6,731 nt of DNA from the NCBI GenBank assembly GCA_003165855.1, contig PMXH01000562.1, positions 1 to 6,731 of the forward strand, read 5' to 3'. A program made the position numbers and the translations under genes. Positions 4,764 through 6,731 of this stretch are shown one piece after another. How positions within the stretch are numbered: position 1 is the stretch's first letter; every line of letters begins with the position of its first letter. Origin of the DNA: Acidobacteriaceae bacterium. Lineage in GTDB: Bacteria; Acidobacteriota; Terriglobia; Terriglobales; Acidobacteriaceae. Under the pieces are notes generated by a model, which had not been told where the DNA came from, did no database searches, and saw nothing but the letters and a program-made list of their open reading frames with translations.

Positions 4764-6302
4764 ATGAGGATACATCCTCGACACGAGGCGCCATCTGTGA
4801 CCAGCAGTATCTCCTTCAAGTCAATCGCAGGTTCTTTTGCCAGTTATCTAAATTCTCCCTCCACAGTGCTTAAGATTAGCGTCCTAGGATTACTGCTGGT
4901 CGTGACAAGCGGCCTCGCCATAGGGGCTGATCAGAAATCGAATCCCAACCCATGCAACCTCACCGCAGACGAAGCCACTGGCTTGAGCGGCGACATCAGC
5001 ACTGACGTCCGCGCATCGCGCAACTATATGGGTACCATCGCGGAGATGCTCAAGGCAGAAAAGTTCGAGGAGATCGATTGTCTTGCGGATCGCGCGCGTT
5101 CGAACAAAGAAAGATTTTCCGGCGGCACGTGGAAGATTCACGGACTATACGGCGGGCTCCATGAGCCGGTTCAATATCCGCTGCACGCTACGCATGAGGA
5201 TTGGAACAACCTTTTGCAGCATCTCCAACATTGGGTAACCGCGCGTCCGAAATCCATTACTGCGCGTGTGGCGCTGGCTCACGCCTACATTTCATACGCC
5301 TTTGATGCCCGCGGTACTGGTGCCTCCACCACCGTTAGCGACAGCGGATGGAAGTTATTCGGGGAACGCATCGCGGAAGCCAAGCGCATCCTCGACGAAG
5401 CCTCGGCCCTTCCCACCAAGTGTCCGGAGTGGTATGTCGACATGCTCCTGGTAGGGCAGTACCAAAGCTGGGATGTCGCTGAAGAGCGCGCGCTCTTCGA
5501 GGAGGCAGCCAAGTTCAATCCCGGTTATTACGATTACTACCTCGACCTCGCCGACTACTTGCTGCCCAGATGGAGCGGGCAGGACGGGGATACCGAACAA
5601 TTCCTGCAGCAAACCGCCGACCGCATTGGCGGAGATGAGGGCGACATTCTCTACTTTCAGGTCGCAAGCTCAAAGTACGTGATATGCGGCTGCCAAGAAG
5701 ATCCAAATTTGTCCTGGGAAAGAATCGAGCGGGGCTTCGAGGCATCCGAGAAGCGATATGGAGTCTCCATGCTGAACTTGAACCGCATCGCTTACCTAGC
5801 CACTAGTTTTGGCAAGAGCTCCCCTATCGTCGCGGACAAAATCCTCAGCCGCATCGGCGACCAGTGGGACGAGGAAACATGGGGAAGGAAAGAGGACTTT
5901 GAAACGGCGAAGCAATGGGCGGTTCAGACAGCGCCTTTTGAGGTGAAGCTCCTTGCCATGGAATCCTCTGCGGAAGCCAACATGAAAACGCCGGAGGGCC
6001 CTCAGTACAAGGCCTCTTTCGAGAAAGCCTATCGAGGCTTGATACAGGAGTGTGTGAGCACGGATGGTGGCAGCGTGGATCGGTGGCAGGGCGCATTCGA
6101 GGTGCTGACTAGCGTGGGAGCAAAAGGCACGGTCGAGGACAGCAAGATCTACTCGATGGGCCCGGTTGTCGCCTGTCTGTTCAAAAGACTGCAAGCACTC
6201 GAGCAGGAAAAGGCGACGCCGTTTCCTCCACCGCCGCAAGCTCCCTATTGGGTAAGGCTAGATCTGCACTGGGCAGAATTTGCTCCAGTCGCGGCCAGGT
6301 GA
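4764..6302 (+). CDS. Exported or membrane-anchored DUF4034-like protein
   Basis: A 512-residue protein. One hydrophobic segment at about 36-55 (LKISVLGLLLVVTSGLAIGA) looks like a signal peptide or anchor after a long 34-residue leader. A GTG at 4866 (residue 35) would give a classical signal peptide but lacks a Shine-Dalgarno sequence. Residues 85-385 match my knowledge of DUF4034 proteins, an uncharacterised alpha-helical family: HWVTARPKSITARVALAHAY (156-175), ARGTGASTTVSDSGWKLF (182-199), CPEWYVDMLLVGQYQSWD (220-237), FNPGYYDYYLDLADYLLPRW (251-270), GDEGDILY (290-297), NLNRIAYLA (338-346), IGDQWDEETWG (364-374). Helical pairs suggest a TPR-like solenoid. A separate C-terminal part (about 412-505) has the pattern G-T-V, a cysteine at 471, FPPPP (487-491) and YWVRLDL (495-501), reminiscent of TonB/AgmX-type C-terminal domains; that link is weak. 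It stands alone, to the right of the tRNA fragment. Molecular function unknown. Confidence 0.88.
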   Translation: MRIHPRHEAPSVTSSISFKSIAGSFASYLNSPSTVLKISVLGLLLVVTSGLAIGADQKSNPNPCNLTADEATGLSGDISTDVRASRNYMGTIAEMLKAEKFEEIDCLADRARSNKERFSGGTWKIHGLYGGLHEPVQYPLHATHEDWNNLLQHLQHWVTARPKSITARVALAHAYISYAFDARGTGASTTVSDSGWKLFGERIAEAKRILDEASALPTKCPEWYVDMLLVGQYQSWDVAEERALFEEAAKFNPGYYDYYLDLADYLLPRWSGQDGDTEQFLQQTADRIGGDEGDILYFQVASSKYVICGCQEDPNLSWERIERGFEASEKRYGVSMLNLNRIAYLATSFGKSSPIVADKILSRIGDQWDEETWGRKEDFETAKQWAVQTAPFEVKLLAMESSAEANMKTPEGPQYKASFEKAYRGLIQECVSTDGGSVDRWQGAFEVLTSVGAKGTVEDSKIYSMGPVVACLFKRLQALEQEKATPFPPPPQAPYWVRLDLHWAEFAPVAAR

Positions 6303-6603
6303 CGGCTCTGGGGGTCAGAACCGATCTGCAGCCCAACTGTTGTAATCAGCGTTTACACTCTTTGAGAATTGGCAGTCAGGGTCAGTGAGTGAAATGGCGA
6401 TTTCCTAACAATTGGCCAAAAGGCAACCTGGGCGAGCCGGATTCGACGAAGAACTGTTCCAGGTTAGCGCCACCTAACAGGCCCTGACCGATACTACTTG
6501 ATTAGCGGCCGCCTATATCTAGAGAGATCGAAGCCTCCATCCACTCTCCGCAAGAGCTACCTCGGATTAAGGAAGGAATCATTCGGTGGCAGGACAAGCA
6601 GTT

Positions 6604-6621
6604 TCCGGTCACGTGACCGGA
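6604..6621. repeat. Perfect 18-bp palindrome
   Basis: tccggtcacgtgaccgga is fully self-complementary around a central CACGTG, and a further ACCGGA follows at 6624-6629. It is a good candidate for a dimeric regulator's operator. As RNA it would fold to a 7-bp stem with a 4-nt loop, but no T-run follows on either strand. Confidence 0.7.
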
Positions 6622-6654
6622 GGACCGGAGTGCGTAGGCCGCATCCTTTCGCGT

Positions 6655-6669
6655 ACTCTTTGAAAGAGT
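6655..6669. repeat. 15-bp hairpin-forming palindrome
   Basis: actctttgaaagagt has 7-bp arms around a single central base, 33 bp after the 18-bp palindrome. A related acactctttgaga string occurs at about 6354-6366. Role unknown. Confidence 0.5.
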
Positions 6670-6731
6670 GGGACTGCCGCCAGCTTCCGTCATGACCTCA
6701 GCGACAAGCGTGGAGCGGTTCTGGTGAACGA

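Larger units (their letters stand above)
6303..6731. other. Gene-poor right end of the window
   Basis: 429 bp with no gene I can support. Short frames on both strands between 6498 and 6695 lack ribosome binding sites and recognisable products. One plus-strand frame reads protein-like (EASIHSPQELPRIKEGIIRW, with a stop at the palindrome near 6615), which could be a gene remnant. The region also holds a perfect palindrome (6604-6621), a hairpin (6655-6669), and a weak dyad gttag/ctaac around 6463-6478. No terminator is evident for the preceding gene. Confidence 0.5.

Noticed and set aside
6498..6695. Overlapping 60-65 codon frames on both strands at the right end
   Set aside because: Neither has a ribosome binding site or a recognisable product. 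They overlap each other and contain the palindromes, so they are most likely chance frames.

Overview
This is a bacterial chromosomal window of moderately high GC with compact genes on both strands. The gene content (a long-type Amt transporter, a membrane-anchored GcvH-like protein, a DUF4034-like protein, a very small helical protein) suggests a soil-type bacterium, most likely Acidobacteriota. That assignment is inference from gene flavour; there is no marker gene here.

Left part (1-3130, + strand): the 3' part of an ammonium transporter gene (amt), a 279 bp spacer rich in inverted and direct repeats with a candidate promoter, a short-chain fatty acid transporter of the AtoE family, and 73 bp later a 62-residue helical protein of unknown role. 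The two transporters are import systems for nitrogen and for short-chain carboxylates. The spacing does not require that they share a transcript.

Middle (3131-4395): a convergent junction holds a GC-rich hairpin whose A6 flank makes it an intrinsic terminator for the minus strand. The minus-strand gene encodes a membrane-anchored glycine-cleavage-H-like (lipoyl-fold) protein in which the position of the lipoylated lysine is glycine. A sequence with a textbook sigma-54 (RpoN) -24/-12 match lies directly upstream, placing the predicted transcript start about 40 nt before its start codon. A possible enhancer dyad lies about 200 bp further upstream. This sigma-54-driven, non-lipoylatable H-like protein is the most unusual unit in the window.

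Right part (4396-6731): a fragment of a tRNA-Ser(UGA) gene, from the anticodon loop to the encoded CCA and on the minus strand, is the kind of scar tyrosine recombinases leave at the distal end of an integrated element. By the usual geometry such an element would lie to the right (after 4454), with the intact tRNA beyond the window. Short direct repeats sit next to it. The only clear gene on that side is a 512-residue exported or membrane-anchored DUF4034-like protein with a second C-terminal domain. The last 429 bp contain no convincing gene but include a perfect 18-bp palindrome and a second short hairpin.
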